A stretch of DNA of 64,000 bases from Taxillus chinensis (GCA_023512835.1 CM042091.1:19423506-19487505); one strand, 5' to 3'. Numbered from the stretch's first letter, positions 47,973 to 60,896 are shown. Numbers and translations are program-made. Notes: generated from the letters alone by a model not told the origin.

Positions 47973-50900
47973 ATCATCGTAGTAGTGATTATTTTAAAAG
48001 CAATGCTAATTGAAAAAATAATTTGACAGTCCGCTATTCTTTGTAAATAAATTCGCCCGATAAAAAATTATTTATTTATGTGCATTAAAAAAATAATATT
48101 TATAAATATTTTTTTTATGAATCGTAAACCAATCAATACAAATAAGATTTTATTAGGCTAGTTTATATTTACAAACATAAACATATCATGAACAATATTC
48201 AAAAATATCAATAATTATATTTCCAGTTATTTATGAACAAATATTAATAAACAGTTAAATAAACAAATAAATAATTAAATTCACAAACAAACGAACAAAT
48301 ATATTCATTTATAAATTGTGAATAATTAATTTTTTAGTTCACAAATATTCGAACAAACATATAGTCTCTTAAATTTGTGAACAAACGAATGAACAAATTA
48401 ATTTGTTTGTAAATTTTAGATAATTAAGTGTTTTAATTTCAGAACAATTAAACGAACATCTTGAGTACTTTAATAAAATAAAATTATAATATTTATGAAT
48501 AAGTATGTCATTGTATTTATGAACACGAATTAGTATTTATGAGTTATTCGAAAATGCTAACGAAAAAACATAAATATAGTAATTTAGTATTTGTGTTTTG
48601 CTTGATTTCTTAAGCAATAACATCAAGAAGAGCTCAAATACCTTACAGTTTATCGTATTAATATACAAACCGCTTTTGGATTTATTTTCAAAACGGATCC
48701 AATTATTAAAAGCAAAAGTTATGTGCGAATTATGTATGCTATTTCTTAGGATTCAATGGAAGATAATTTTCGCTCTACCCTTATTTGGTATCATAGAAAA
48801 TGGGATGGGTGAAAAAGTAATAGAAAAGCTATTTCATAAAAAAATAGAGTTGAAATAAAAGACATAAAAATTGTATGAAAAATTATCATTTATTTTTTAT
48901 GATAGCCAAATAATGAGAAAAGGTTTTAAAAAACCTACCAAAATTATAAAAAAATTACCGATTACATAAATTTACATAATTTTATATATAAAGATTAAAA
49001 TGATATTTTAAATAATACTATCCTTTCTAAAATCTTAATTAAACTATATAAAAAAACCTTTTCTAATACTTTCCACCAACAATTTTTTCTCAAATTTTTT
49101 TATTTTCACCATTTTCCCACATATTTGTTTTTTACTTTTGTATACTCGAAAAAAAATCATATTTTATTATCTACGCAAATAATATTATGACACATTTTTT
49201 AGAATTTTAAAATAATAATTTGTTGTCTGTTACCTTGGATATTATATATATTGGGAAAGAGATATTTATGTCTATATATAATTTTATCTTCCGTAAAAAT
49301 CCACTCAATTTAAAAGCATAGGTCTACCAAAGCAGTAAAGTTGAATTGAAGGAAGCTCTCAGATCGGTTTATAACCTATTTTAAAGTGTGATATTTGCTT
49401 TTTAAATATATAAAATATAAAATAAAAAATATTATTTTTATTTTTATTTTTTTAATCTCAAAAAATAAAACTTTTTTTATATTTTTAATTTTTAAATGTA
49501 TTCTTTCAAAAACAACAATCATATTTTTTAAAACAAAAACAAAATCATTAAAACAAACTTATCATTGTTTGTTGTGGCCATTGCTACTGTTATATTGAGT
49601 TTGTTTGGTGCCATGTTATTATTTTTGAAAATAAGAAAATTTGATAAATTTAAAAGTATTTATGGGTAATAATAATTTATCTAAATCTATATTTTTAAAA
49701 TACAATCGTATTTTGAAAAAAAAAAAAAAAGCTCACCAAACATAGTGTTGCTGGACAAATACATTCCTATAGAGAAACAAAGTGAAAGAGAGGGAAAAAA
49801 TTATAGTGTACCCTTGTTGAATGTTAACATGCTCAAACTCATCAACTCGTTATAATTTCAAGTTTATTTATTAAATTAACTAATAAATTAAATAATAAAT
49901 TACTAGTTCGAGTCAAGTTTAATTATTTTTCTGCACAAAATTAGATTTATGACTTGATAATTTGCACGTCACCTAATCACTTTACGAAAATTACTTGAAG
50001 TGCTAAGCTTGAGCAAATAATTTTGAGTCGTGTAATTATGAAATTTATAGAATATATGAAAGTAAAAAAGAGCTTTTAATCAAACTTACCTTTAAAACTA
50101 GTTTTAAATTAACTTATTTGAATTTTGGATAAGGTCAGTTGAACTGTCCATAAAAATACCAGAAAAGATAAGAATATAATATAAAAATAATAGTATTGTT
50201 TAAAAGATTATATGTTAATTACTTTAATTATATAATTTTTATATAATATAATTAAAGTACCACTTGCAGGGAAGAGGAAGTCCGGTGAACGATTTGAAAA
50301 TTAGGTTTTAGAACAATAATAATAAAAGGGGGCAAATCGTTTAATAAAAAGAAAAATAATATATGTAATCGGATGAATATATTACTGTAAAATTATAATT
50401 AATATAAATAATAATAATTTATTTGTATTTTTTTCTTTCTTTTTTAATAATTTAATATGCTAACATTACGATAATCCATTAGTTAAGTAATTTTATAATC
50501 CATATGGCATATCATTACTTTAAAAAAAGAGTAAATTGTTAGTTAGAAATCTAAAATACTACTATATGCGGTCTCATCACGAAAATCTTTTACTATTGAT
50601 AGTTAATTAAGACTTACACATTAATAGTTTATCATGCAATTGCATGCCGCCATATTAGTCAGTAGAGCGCAAAATTTACGCGACAAGACGTAAGAAGACT
50701 TTTCCTTCCTGAAATTGTCTAAATCAATCGATCTTAATCTTAATAGGAGACGAGAAACATTTTTTGCGAATCGTTGCTTGTGGACTTAAAAGTGCGCATA
50801 TGCTTGTGTGCAGATAATTAATGCTTTCAACGGATGCCGACAGATATATACTGCTCCAGCGTATTCATAAATACAGGAATTATTAAGTGTACTCTACGAA

Positions 50901-51178
50901 CCAAGGCAAACAATAATTGGGTAATAATAACTACTGCAGGAAACACAACAAACCACTAGAGGAAATTTAATTACCAAATCGAGGTAACTGATGATTGGGT
51001 ACTAAAAACATCCAAGTGAAGTTAGAAGCAGATATTGGACACACATCAATCACTCAAGATCAAAGCAAACCCAAAGCACCAAAAGTTTTTCAAAAAAAAA
51101 AAAATCATATAAAACATTTACAAACAAAAGAAAGTAAGAAACTAATATATTTTTAATAATTAATATAACATTTCACTT
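47973..51178. other. AT-rich spacer downstream of the Dof gene
   Basis: No gene seen. 48150-48560 is rich in short GAACAAA/TTTGTTC words in both orientations, typical of decayed repeats. 49380-49750 has A/T runs and GTTTGGTG/CACCAAAC words that may be further MITE remnants without clear boundaries. Confidence 0.5.
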
Positions 51179-51229
51179 ATCATATGACTCTTAAATTATG
51201 GGGGTTTTAATGGAGGATTTGAAGTCATA
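51179..51229 (-). other. Immediate 3' flank of the Dof gene
   Basis: AT-rich sequence after the TGA stop (51230-51232). No clear AATAAA lies in the first 50 bases. AT-rich near-upstream elements continue beyond 51178, so the poly(A) site cannot be placed. Confidence 0.4.
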
Positions 51230-52237
51230 TCAGGGGAGAAAGAGGGGTTGATCATGGTGATCAGTCCACTGAGGTTGTCCCCAGTAGCCATGATCAATGC
51301 CACCTGGTAGATCAAAGAGACCTTGTTCGCCCCCCGAGGGCCAATCAACGGCGGAGAATAATCCAGTGTTGGCCGCCGTCATGCTCGGCATCCCTTGGGC
51401 TTCGACCTGGGTAGCCGTTTGATTCAGAATCCCCGTCGCCGTCGCCGCAGTGACATCCTCACCCACCGCCAACGACACCTTATTCTGCAACTGCCACTGA
51501 TGCAGCTGATGTTGTTGTTGCAGCTTCTGCTGCCCCCGTACAACCTGCTCCTCTTCCTGGGTCTGTCGGCACTGAAACCTGAACGGCGGTGACGACAACG
51601 ACGGCGACACGTTGTAGCTGAGAACCGCCGGATCCGTCATCAGGCTCGTGAAGCTACCGATTCCAGCGAACATCATGGACGAGGACTGCTCGATGTCGAA
51701 GCTGGGGTCATGATGGTTGGGGTTGGAGAGCGAAGCAGCTCGAGGGAGAAACAAGGCTGAGTCCGGGAAGCCGCTGAGCAGGGTAGAGGCGGAGCTGGCG
51801 TCGGTCGCCGCTGGCTGAGGAGTCGACGTCGGCGGTCTCGGCCTCGGCCTCGTCCTCGTTGCCGTGGCGGCGGCGGCGGTGAGGCTGGAGCTCTCGCTGC
51901 TGGAGCGAGAGCTGCAGCCTCGGTTCTCGGGGGCAGAGGCGTCCGGCGGGGAGGACGGCGACGGCTTCGGCCTGGCGCGCTTGGACTTCCGGCAGCCTCC
52001 TCCGACAGGGACGTTGCGGAGGATGCCACCCTTGGTCCAGTACCGCCGACAGTTCTTGCAGAAGTGTCGGGGCTGCGACAGGTTGTAGTTGTTGTAGTAG
52101 CAGAACTTGGTGTTGAGCGAGTCGCAACGAGGGCACTTTAGCGACGGGTTCTGATGGAGGTGGGGGCGGATACGCCGGTCGCCTCCGCCGAATAACCTGC
52201 CTCCGCCTCTGGCGCCAATCGGGTGGATGTCTTGCAT
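51230..52237 (-). CDS. Dof zinc-finger transcription factor (Dof5.4/OBP4-like)
   Basis: 335 residues, single exon. The start MQDIHPIG at 52237 is chosen because Dof proteins of this subgroup begin MQDIH. The open frame extends 49 codons further upstream, but that part is basic/low-complexity and begins in an A-rich tract. The Dof finger uses C35, C38, C60 and C63 (C-x2-C-x21-C-x2-C), with [19 protein letters not shown] and the RRYWTKGG and [17 protein letters not shown] basic tail that binds AAAG DNA and doubles as a nuclear signal. A Ser/Thr/Pro-rich region follows (91-165), then a Gln-rich stretch (225-252), and a conserved C-terminal region with GLFDLPGG and YWGQPQWTD (306-326), probably transcriptional activation or partner binding. 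It acts in the nucleus as a plant-specific regulator. The finger and N-terminus are intact, so the gene looks functional. It is the only host gene in the window. Confidence 0.95.
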   Translation of the reverse strand: MQDIHPIGARGGGRLFGGGDRRIRPHLHQNPSLKCPRCDSLNTKFCYYNNYNLSQPRHFCKNCRRYWTKGGILRNVPVGGGCRKSKRARPKPSPSSPPDASAPENRGCSSRSSSESSSLTAAAATATRTRPRPRPPTSTPQPAATDASSASTLLSGFPDSALFLPRAASLSNPNHHDPSFDIEQSSSMMFAGIGSFTSLMTDPAVLSYNVSPSLSSPPFRFQCRQTQEEEQVVRGQQKLQQQHQLHQWQLQNKVSLAVGEDVTAATATGILNQTATQVEAQGMPSMTAANTGLFSAVDWPSGGEQGLFDLPGGIDHGYWGQPQWTDHHDQPLFLP

Positions 52238-52640
52238 GTCGAGAATCAAAAATGAATCGAAAATTGTGGAGGGCGGGGGGTGGGGGAGGGAAGAAAATTT
52301 TTTGAGGATTTGTTTTCGATCACGGCATCGAATCTTTCTTTTTAGGATCTGCCGGGGGAGAGACCCATTTTTTTTTTTTTTCAATCAATGGCTGTAATTT
52401 TCCCGGGAAAAAAAATAAATATCGGGAGTTGCCGACCTTTGACGCCTATGGCTTTCCGCAGCTGTCTGCTTGTGTGAGTGCGCGAGAAAGCGGACGACCA
52501 TTTACCAAATATCGTTTTCGTATCTTCCATGACGTCATCGGTTTTTCATTGCACGTCCTCGTATTTCTCATATTTCCAAATAAAGCCTTACAATTGTTTA
52601 TTTTTTACCATTCGACTGGGGAGGCAGGTTTATAGGTAAT
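52238..52640 (-). promoter_or_regulatory. Dof gene 5' leader and proximal promoter
   Basis: This interval is less AT-rich than the surroundings. Next to the start codon the minus strand has a purine/pyrimidine-asymmetric leader with an A run (52370-52381). A TATTTATTT-like box lies near 52411-52422 and a palindromic TGACGTCA at 52530-52537. No transposon boundary lies between the gene and 52640. Confidence 0.45.
52530..52537. promoter_or_regulatory. TGACGTCA palindrome (bZIP/TGA-type site)
   Basis: A perfect TGACGTCA, 293 bp upstream of the Dof start codon. It is a consensus core for plant bZIP (TGA/OBF) factors. OBP-type Dof proteins were named for interaction with OBF bZIPs, so regulation of this gene by bZIPs is plausible, but that is inference. 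Confidence 0.5.
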
Positions 52641-53029
52641 CATAGTTTAAAAAATTAAAATATATACATATATTTTAATTTATTATATTATGATTACCTA
52701 TGTATATATATATTTTATATGAAATGTTAATTTTATTCATGTTAAATTTAAAATTTAATTAAAAATAATTAAAAAGTTTAAAAATTATCATATAATAATA
52801 AGATCTCAATTGTTAATTTGGCTAATGGCCAAATAACTCTCCAAATTTAATAATTTTTTTTTTGTTCCATAAAATCTTAAACATATTCTGTCACTTACTT
52901 GCTCTAAGTTATAGTATTCTCTCAGTCATGCCTTCTACTCTAAATGAGAAAAATATTCTTCATAAAATAGCTCCACAAATTCTCCCCAGGTCATTTGGCT
53001 ACCTTAAACAGCCTTCATTGATTCCCACT
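52641..53029. other. AT-rich spacer upstream of the Dof gene
   Basis: No gene or element boundary seen before the solo LTR duplication at 53030. Confidence 0.5.
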
Positions 53030-55897
53030 ACTTATGTCGTGCCCCTGATTTTAGGATCTTAAAATCGGGAATGCGACTTTCTTTTGCCCGCACCCGAAGG
53101 ATAAAGGGGTTGGTGATAAATACTAAATGAGACAAAATCACCAGAGTTGTCTTAACATACAAACATGTATAATCATACATCACGATATCATCATACAACA
53201 TCATACAACACAGGATATCACAATATAGGTATACAAATAAACTTACTATAATAGTACATAAGAGTACCAATAGACAATGTCCTCATAGAAGAAAAGCCTT
53301 CACCAACCTCTAGCAACACCTGAAAGGCAAACAATAACAATAGGTGTGAGTCAAAAGCTCAATGGGTGACTTATAACTTTACACCCTATCATGCAATACA
53401 TGCTCAATGTATTAGTGTTGGGTAGTGCACAACCAAATAAGTATCAATCATCAGGACTTAGCCTGACTCAAACTACAATTAGGAAATATACTCCCAACTC
53501 AAAGCGTTAAGCTCTCACTTAAGCTGTAGCCTATCGCCTAACTCTATGGCATACTAGCACAGCATCTTAGGGGCCTCTTCCGCCTATCATTAGGAGCTTC
53601 ATCCTCCTATAACAATCACAAGAACCACATCACATTAGGTCATCTTATGCACACCATGACTCAATATGTCCACCACGATCCCAAACAAGATCTAATCGTG
53701 GGACGCAACAAATCTATATTAAGAGAGCTTGTTCGTGATCCTCAGCATGATCCCAACATGGTATAGCATCAGTTCACCAAAAGCTTATCAGGCCATAGTC
53801 TTACCCAATCGGGTACATCACAATCTTAAGGGCCTTGACCACCTGTCACACCCATGCAAGGGAATATCCGTACAGAGCTAAACTTAACTCAAGTTTAACC
53901 AACGAATATGCCACCTAGCACCATCAATATCACATGGACCCAATGCCCCATATATCACACATATACACAAGAAAGCATAGCATATCACAATAGACCCAAA
54001 TATCCTACACAATACACATATGGTACCAAGTTAACCATAGCAGCAAACATACCATGAGGCTCTTACAGTTCCAACCGCCCTCACCGCACCACTGGCCTTC
54101 GCCATCATGACCCAAACCATAACATCTAACAAACCACAAGAAACCACGAAGATTTCATCGCTTTCATAGTGCCAATTGGAACCCCATAAATTCCCTTAAG
54201 CCTAAAACTATCTAAAACAATCTCCAGCGGAGAACATCATGTTTCCCCCACATCGGATTCCTTATTAGAACCCCAACATCAAACTAATACATGGGTTTTA
54301 ACCTCTTCCAGCCTCAGAGTTAAACACACCTATGGCAGTCAAACCAACACTATAAAACAACTAAATAGCTCATAAAACACTAGGGTAACAACCTCTAAAG
54401 TCCTCACATAGTCCCCCACTACTTCTAGAGCGAAACGGAGACAAATCAGCAAAAATGGGAAAAAATCGCCACTTCAGCTGCTACCGCCCTTCTGTGTGGC
54501 TACATAATCCATTCCGCCGGCCACCGCCAACCCATTATTCTTCCCAAATTCTAAAATTTTCTAGAATTTTTGGCCACTAGTTTGGTCCAAATCTGAAATT
54601 CACCCAATTTGGATTCCCAATACCAAATTATAACCACTAACAACATCATAAGGCTTAAAGAAAAGCCTAAACACAATTTATAGTGAATTAAAATGTCACG
54701 CCCCCAAATTCTAAGGAACCCAGAGCCAGGAACATGACTTCCCCTTGCCCGCACCCGAAAGGCCAAAGGGTTGGTGACTAGCACCAATAGAGACTACACC
54801 GCGAGTGCTGTCTCAATCATGCAATCCTATACAGTCATACATTAAGGGTAATCCTGTACTTTCCTGTATATCATCATGCATACAATAAGTCAAACAGACA
54901 TACAGACATCACATCACAAACAGTATGCAAATACAATTGTCCACGGACCCATGTCCGGGATACAATACACAACATTACCGAATATAACACTGTATCATAC
55001 ATCAGAGTAGTGGGCACGTCCTCTTGGAAAAAAGTCCTCTACTAGTCTCGGGTCACACCTGAAAAAGGGAAACAACAAGTAGGGGTGAGCGATAAGCTCA
55101 GTAGGTGACCCCAAAACTCCACATCATGCAAACACACAAGTCTATACTATATGCTCAGTGTACTCGTGCACTGTGTAGTGTGCACAATCATCAGGACTCA
55201 ACCTGCAAACAATTATTAAGACCCAACTTGCCCACAAAGGACACCTTGTCTACGATCCTCCATGGGATCCTAGCTCAGCACACTCAGCCCAAGCTCCACG
55301 AGCTTAACAGCTCAACAAAATCCTCAACGGGATATCAGCTCAGGGCACTCAGCCCTAGCTCCACGAGCTCAATGGCTCAACACAGGCCTTAGCCTCACTG
55401 TGAGAACCCAACAAGTCATAAAGCCCAAGCCCCAATTCCTCAAACCAACATACCAACACCAATATGACATTAAGGTTCACCATACTCCCTTTATAACTGA
55501 AGCTAGTCTTCACAAATCGATCATCATTCCTTGACCAAGGAAGGAGATACCCATAGGAGTTGTTTTCTTGAAAAAAAAGTCCCGGCATTGTGTCCCCATA
55601 TCATAACTAAGATAATCTGATTTTTGGGGATTTTTCTAAGATGTGTAGCCCCACTTTCCAAAAATTCACCTCTACGAAAAACTGGATTTTTCCGAGATTT
55701 TACACTAAAACCAAATTTTCACATTTTGAAGGAGTGAGAATTTAATTTTCTAGTATTTTTCTTTGAATCCAAATGGGGGGGGGGGGGCATTTCGTTATTT
55801 ACATTGTAACTTAAGTATAACACTTAAAATGTGGAGAGGCATAATGGTTTACAATGTAAATGGTCTAATCCAGTGAAACTGGAACTGTACTGCCAAT

Positions 55898-56066
55898 TGC
55901 TCGAGACTGCTCAAAACACCTGCTCAATGCTGCATTCTACTCGATGCTCCCTGCTCGAAGCCTCTGCTCGAGACTGCTCGAGACACCTGCTCAAGGCTAC
56001 ATTCTGCTCGACGCTCCCTGCTCGAGGCCTATGCTCGAGACTCTGCTCGACGCTACAGTGTCGAGC
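55898..56066. repeat. 67-bp minisatellite, about 2.5 copies
   Basis: Units begin TGCTCGAGACT at 55898, 55965 and 56032, exactly 67 bp apart. The array is dense in CTGCTCGA words. The related LTR at 59168 has a different repeat at the same place. Confidence 0.85.
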
Positions 56067-56499
56067 AAAACTCTAGTCGTGATCTGCCGACTGCGTTCTT
56101 CTGGGTTTCATCCTGAAATCCAATTATACCCGTTAAATCCTCCTTTCTAAGCATCATTCATCCCTATTAAGGGTTTCTAACATCATCTAGCCACAGTAGG
56201 CTACCAAACAACCTAAATCATCTAAGTTTCATGCTCAATTTCCATTTTTTCCCAATTCCTAGGGTTCATCACGAATTTTCATGATTTCATCTAATTCTTA
56301 CTTGTTAATCCAATGAAACAGCAAAGAAAGGGTGAAGAATCAATGGAACACCTACCTGGAATGATTCTTGATGATCGAACAAGCTTAAAACACCCCAAAG
56401 CGAAGGCTCCAAGCTTCTCTCTCTGTCTCTTTGTCTCTCTTTCTCAACTCTCCAACGCACGAACAATGAAACGTAACGTGGATGCTCTTACTTTGATCT

Positions 56500-56507
56500 T
56501 ATTTATA
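56500..56507 (-). promoter_or_regulatory. TATA box of nested solo LTR
   Basis: TATAAATA on the minus strand, about 320 bp from the LTR start, followed about 50 bp downstream by a GA-rich tract. Confidence 0.6.
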
Positions 56508-57234
56508 TTTCTGCATTTTCTTTTATTAATAAATCCCAAAAATATTAATTGACCTCCCGAGGTCACAAACTCTAAATTGAGCCCAAGTACAGTCAAAACG
56601 CTTAAAATGACGAGCACATTACTATCCATATATTTTCCAACCCAATTGACCGCTCAAACACAAGGTCAACCAAAACCCTGAAAAGTCAACAATCGGGCCA
56701 CTTGGGGCCTCGACCCGGAATCGGGCCCAATTACTGTCAAAATGCTCACATCGACTATACTACCGTCCAGATAGTTGCATTCCCATTGAATGGTTATCTC
56801 TCAATACTACCCAAATATGAGTCTTTACATAAAACGCCTCAAAACATGGAATTTCATCAAAATTTCGGTCAAGCACATATCCACACTTTAATTCCTTAAA
56901 TTAACTATTTTAATTCATTTTTTTACAAATAATTCACATAGACATGTTAGAGATCACGTTCTAAACATGCTACGACCATTAATTTAATCAATTAACCTCC
57001 AATTTTCGGTTTACCCCAAATTATAGGGTTCACCCAATTTCCGTAATTTCTACCTAAATTATGTAAAAATAATTTAATTAAACGTGATAGAGAGATAGAA
57101 AAGCCTACTTGGAAGCAAACTCGCTGCTTGGATCACTCCAAATCACACAAAATTGGCATCTTCGATTTCAACCCTCTTCTCCCATGCACGTTACCCAAAA
57201 CGAAAGAATGCGATATTTTCTCTCTCTCCTCCAG

Positions 57235-57243
57235 CTATTTATA
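57235..57243 (-). promoter_or_regulatory. TATA box of outer solo LTR
   Basis: TATAAATAG on the minus strand, about 330 bp from the LTR start, followed by a GA-rich tract at 57219-57230. Confidence 0.6.
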
Positions 57244-57579
57244 CTACTACGAAAATTATAACAAAAATCCTCAATAATAAATAATAGACCTTTTGGGGGT
57301 CACGAACTCCAAATGGAGCTCAATCACAGTCAAAATGCTCAAAATGACAAGAACATCATTATTCAGATGTTATTACACCCAAATGACTTCTCAAATGCAA
57401 CGTTAACCTACAAACCTTCAAAAAGTCAACAAATGAGCCACTTGGGGCTCCATCTTTGAATTGGGCGTAACTAGTGTCAAAAAAACTCACATCAATGGCT
57501 AGATCACCAACCAAATAGTTGCATTTCCATAGAATTACTATTTCTCAATTATACACAAAGTACAGATCTTTACAATTTA

Positions 57580-57913
57580 TAGGGTCCATCTAACAAGTAA
57601 TAGATTGCTAAGCAAACTATCACATCATCTGACACTCAGATAAGCTTAAATATATCCTATATCCATCTGACCAAATCCTTTACTGCCTCTGCTTTTGTGT
57701 TGTCCTCAAAGGTCCTCAACATATACTTATTAAATTGGCTTGCATGGCAGTAAAGGCACATAACCACTTGTGGTAAAGTTGTGGGTTCAAACTTTGCATC
57801 CACGTGGTAGAGGATTTTAGGGGTAGAAAGGGTGGAGGAGGGTCTAGAGGGTGTTATTATAAAATAAAACAATATTTAAAAAAGACTTGCTCAATCAGCA
57901 TCATCGCATATCA
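57580..57913. other. Flanking sequence, possible SINE remnant
   Basis: No gene. Near 57770-57800, GTGGGTTCAAAC resembles a polymerase III B box (GGTTCRANNC), with an A/T-rich tail downstream. The A box is unconvincing, so this is only a weak SINE candidate. Confidence 0.3.
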
Positions 57914-57918
57914 ACTTA

Positions 57919-58910
57919 GTGTCACGGGGTCGGGGTTTTCACCCGTGAGGCACTCGGTCACCCTAGTGGATGCTCCAAGTAAGTCGTATCGATTGGGGCA
58001 CACGTAGACTGGTTTTGCCTTACCTTCGGCTCATTAGGTGAATGGCTCCAGTTCCTGACCAGTTTGTGTAGGGATGGCTAAGTCCCCTTTTCATCGTCAA
58101 GTCCGAGACTAGCGACGTACTCCCCGCATTTAACCAGGTCCATACGTTTGAACTCCAAAGGGGCTCCATCGATCTCCCGCACGAACTGCCATGGAGCCTA
58201 CCTCATCCACACCAGCTATGCTTTTCGGTTTGCCCCTCCTCAAGTAGTACGCACCTGCGCCACTTGGGAGACGCCCGCCAGCACCACGCTATTCGGGGCT
58301 TGACATCCTCCCTCACTTGATTTTGCAACGCCCTCGTTGTGTTCAATGAGTTCGGAGGAACCAAGATCGTTTGGTGCACTCCTTTTGACTCCCGCAGCGC
58401 CACTCTGTCCCATCCTTGAGTACTCCACCATGGCTCGCGACTAACATCTTGGTGGACGCAATGTGTCCAAGACCTGGTTGACCCCCATCTCTTAGGGACT
58501 CCCTCCCAACTTGGGAACAGGGAGAACACAGGGTCAGGGTTTTCACTTGTGTGGCACTCGGTCACCTTGGTAGATGCTCTGAGTAAGCTATACCGATCGG
58601 GGCACACGTAGACTGGTTTCGTCCTGCCTTGGGCTCATCAGGAGAACAGATCCAATTCCCAACCAGTTTGTGTAGGGATGGCAAAGTCCCTTATTCATCA
58701 TCAAGTCTGAGACTAGCGGCATACTCCCCGCATTTAACTAGGTTGGTATATCTAAACTCCAAAGGGGCTTCATCAATATCCCACACAAACTGCCATGGAG
58801 CCTACCCCGTCTATACTAGCTACACTTTTTGCCTTGCCCCTCCTCAAGTAGCATGCACCCGCGTCACTTGGGACACACCTACCAGCACCACGCTGTTTGG
58901 GGGCGTGATA
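57919..58910 (-). mobile_element. Short two-LTR element, internal region about 220 bp
   Basis: Two direct repeats of about 387 bp (57919-58305 and 58525-58910) flank a 219-bp core. Shared blocks include GGCACTCGGTCACC, GGGGCACACGTAGACTGGTT and CCAGTTTGTGTAGGGATGGC. On the minus strand the 57919-58305 repeat is TGTCAAGCCCC...CCCGTGACA and is preceded by AGTGAGGGAGGA, a polypurine tract. TTAG occurs on both outer flanks. I see no initiator-Met primer-binding site, so it is either a TRIM-like element using another primer or an LTR pair whose interior was largely deleted. Confidence 0.65.
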
Positions 58911-60189
58911 TTAGTCATTGTTAACAGTCCAAACCACCCATAGCCCAATATTGTTCCGTTTTGGCCATTGCCCTCACGGCTTTTGTTCTTGGTAGTGTTC
59001 ACTGGCACCCCAAAATGTATCATGCTAGAGTTATCCATGCCCTCCCTATAATGCGTGTTTCGTTCTCCCCTCAATCCGATGTAGGACTTGTGAAATCCAT
59101 GAACTCCATAATCCAACCCCCTTAAGTGTAATGACCCGTGTTTGGGATTGGATGAGTTAGTCATTTGTATCACGCCCCGGATTTCTGACCTGTAGAAACC
59201 GGTTAGTAAATCCCCATGCCCGCACCCAAAGGGACAATGGGTTAGTGATTACACCAAGATAGGGACCTTAGCACGGGTGCCATCTCTATTTCATATCACA
59301 CATATAACACACGAATACAAAAATCTTATTTTAAGCCACAGTACAAACACAGACATACATGTTCTTTCCCCCACGGGGTTACAATTATAGTTTTTATAAT
59401 CAAACAAAACAAATAAATACACACACGGTCTTCACCTCTGGTGAACTTCCTAGCTCCTATAAGCACTTGAAACAAACAAGGACAAACACAACAGGATCAT
59501 GTCTCGTCGAATCATCTCAACTCATAAACTAGTGTATGCATGTGCTCGTGTAATACTACATATACATCACCATTTCAATCATGTACACACATTAAAATAC
59601 AAAGAAAACCTCCCAAGTAATACCAAATATTGCCCCTCAGGCACCATGTTTCCCCCATAGCACAGTACTATCCCTCGGGTCCTGTATTACCTCTCAGGCA
59701 CAGTAGGCTCTTAGGCTCTGAACAAATCTTGCTTCCCAGGCTTAACAAGGTAGCCTTGTAGGCCCATATGACCACTAGGGTTCACAACTCTCTCTGTAAT
59801 ATAGGCCTGTTTTCACAAAACTATCCTCAAATCTTGACCAAGAGAAAGGATTTTGACAGAAACTATTTTCTTGAAATAAAAAGTCCCGCCATTGGCTCCC
59901 CATACTATAACTAAGATAATTTGATTTTTGGGGATTTTTCGGAGAGGTCTAACCCCACTTTCTAAAAAGTCACCACTACAAAAAACTACATATTTCTGGG
60001 ATTTTACACTAAATTCTATTTTTCACATTTTGAAGGAGTGAGAATTTGATTTTCTAGTATTTTTGTTTGAATTCAAAAGGGGAGGTATTTCATTATTTAC
60101 ATTGTAACTTAAGTATAACATTTGAGGCATTATAATATTTGAGGCATAATGGTTTAGAATGTAAATGGTCCTGCTGTACCTTAGAACTA

Positions 60190-60350
60190 CTAACCCGAAG
60201 CTGCAGAACTGCTAACTAGGAGACTCGAAGCTCAGACTCTAAGACTCGAAGATCTGCCTCGAAGACTCGAAGATTTGCCTCGAAGGTTTGACTTTTAACC
60301 TTTGACCTTTGACCCTTCGACCCTTCAACCTTCGACCTTTGACCTTCCTA
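60190..60350. repeat. TCGAAG/TTGACC short repeats with W-box cores
   Basis: GACTCGAAG words recur, then CTTTGACC/CTTCGACC words. TTGAC(C/T) W-box cores lie at 60288-60293, 60302-60307, 60309-60314 and 60339-60344. This occupies the position of the 67-bp minisatellite in the sister LTR. Confidence 0.7.
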
Positions 60351-60816
60351 GAATGCCTAGGGTATTGTTCATCATCGTTTTTGGCCTGTTCTTCGCCTGG
60401 AATCAACCCAGTGACCTCAAGACACTCACAAACCCACTTTTAACTCAATAAACCACAATATATACCCCAAAATGCGTCCTTAATGGCTCTAAATCGCACA
60501 ATAACAACAGAAATACACATATTTAATTTTAGATTTTATCAATCTAGATCTACATTTAGATTTCCATGGTTGACTTCTCAACCCTCACACCATACTCGTT
60601 TATAAACCCCCACAGATCACATAAACACATAACCACCATTATATATCACAGATCTGATGCTAAACCACCAAATCCAACCCAAAATTGGATTTCCCCAAAA
60701 CCCAGGGTTCATGCTAGATTTCATAAATTATGACACAAAAACCCCTACTTGGAGTGATTCTTTGAGCTCCATGAACCCAAATTGCCCCAAAGTACTAAGG
60801 CTTCAAGCTCTTTAAG

Positions 60817-60822
<6 letters not shown>

Positions 60823-60893
<71 letters not shown>
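60823..60893. repeat. (CT)n microsatellite
   Basis: About 35 CT units just downstream (minus strand) of the TATA box at 60942. It produces artefactual ERER frames. Confidence 0.95.

Positions 60894-60896
<3 letters not shown>

Larger units (their letters stand above)
54694..56829 (-). mobile_element. Nested solo LTR (minus) inside the 53035 LTR
   Basis: On the minus strand it starts TGTAAAGACTCATATTTGGG (56829) and ends GGGGGCGTGACA (54694). Perfect 5-bp duplication TAAAA at 54689-54693 and 56830-56834. 2136 bp, no internal region. Contains a TATA box (56500), a CT/GA tract (56418-56449), a 67-bp minisatellite (55898-56060) and the splice-like module at 55059-55108. Same family as 59168-61111, sharing the block near 55730-55870. 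Confidence 0.9.
53035..57574 (-). mobile_element. Solo LTR (minus), interrupted by a second solo LTR
   Basis: On the minus strand it starts TGTAAAGATCTGTAC (57574) and ends GGGGCACGACA (53035). Flanks ACTTA (53030-53034) and ATTTA (57575-57579) differ at one base. About 2.4 kb after removing the nested insert. It shares with the Tekay LTRs the first eight bases, a TATA box (57235), the splice-like module (CAG complement at 53320-53322) and the CCCGCACCCGAAGG block near its 3' end. Confidence 0.88.

Noticed and set aside
49596..49748. Possible second MITE with GTTTGGTG / CACCAAAC ends
   Set aside because: Terminal match is only about 9 bases and no target-site duplication is visible.
55105..55392. 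95-codon plus-strand frame
   Set aside because: Lies antisense inside a solo LTR and crosses its conserved module; no domain.
58203..58607. 134-codon minus-strand frame
   Set aside because: Spans the LTR/interior boundary of the short two-LTR element; no domain and out of frame with its second repeat.
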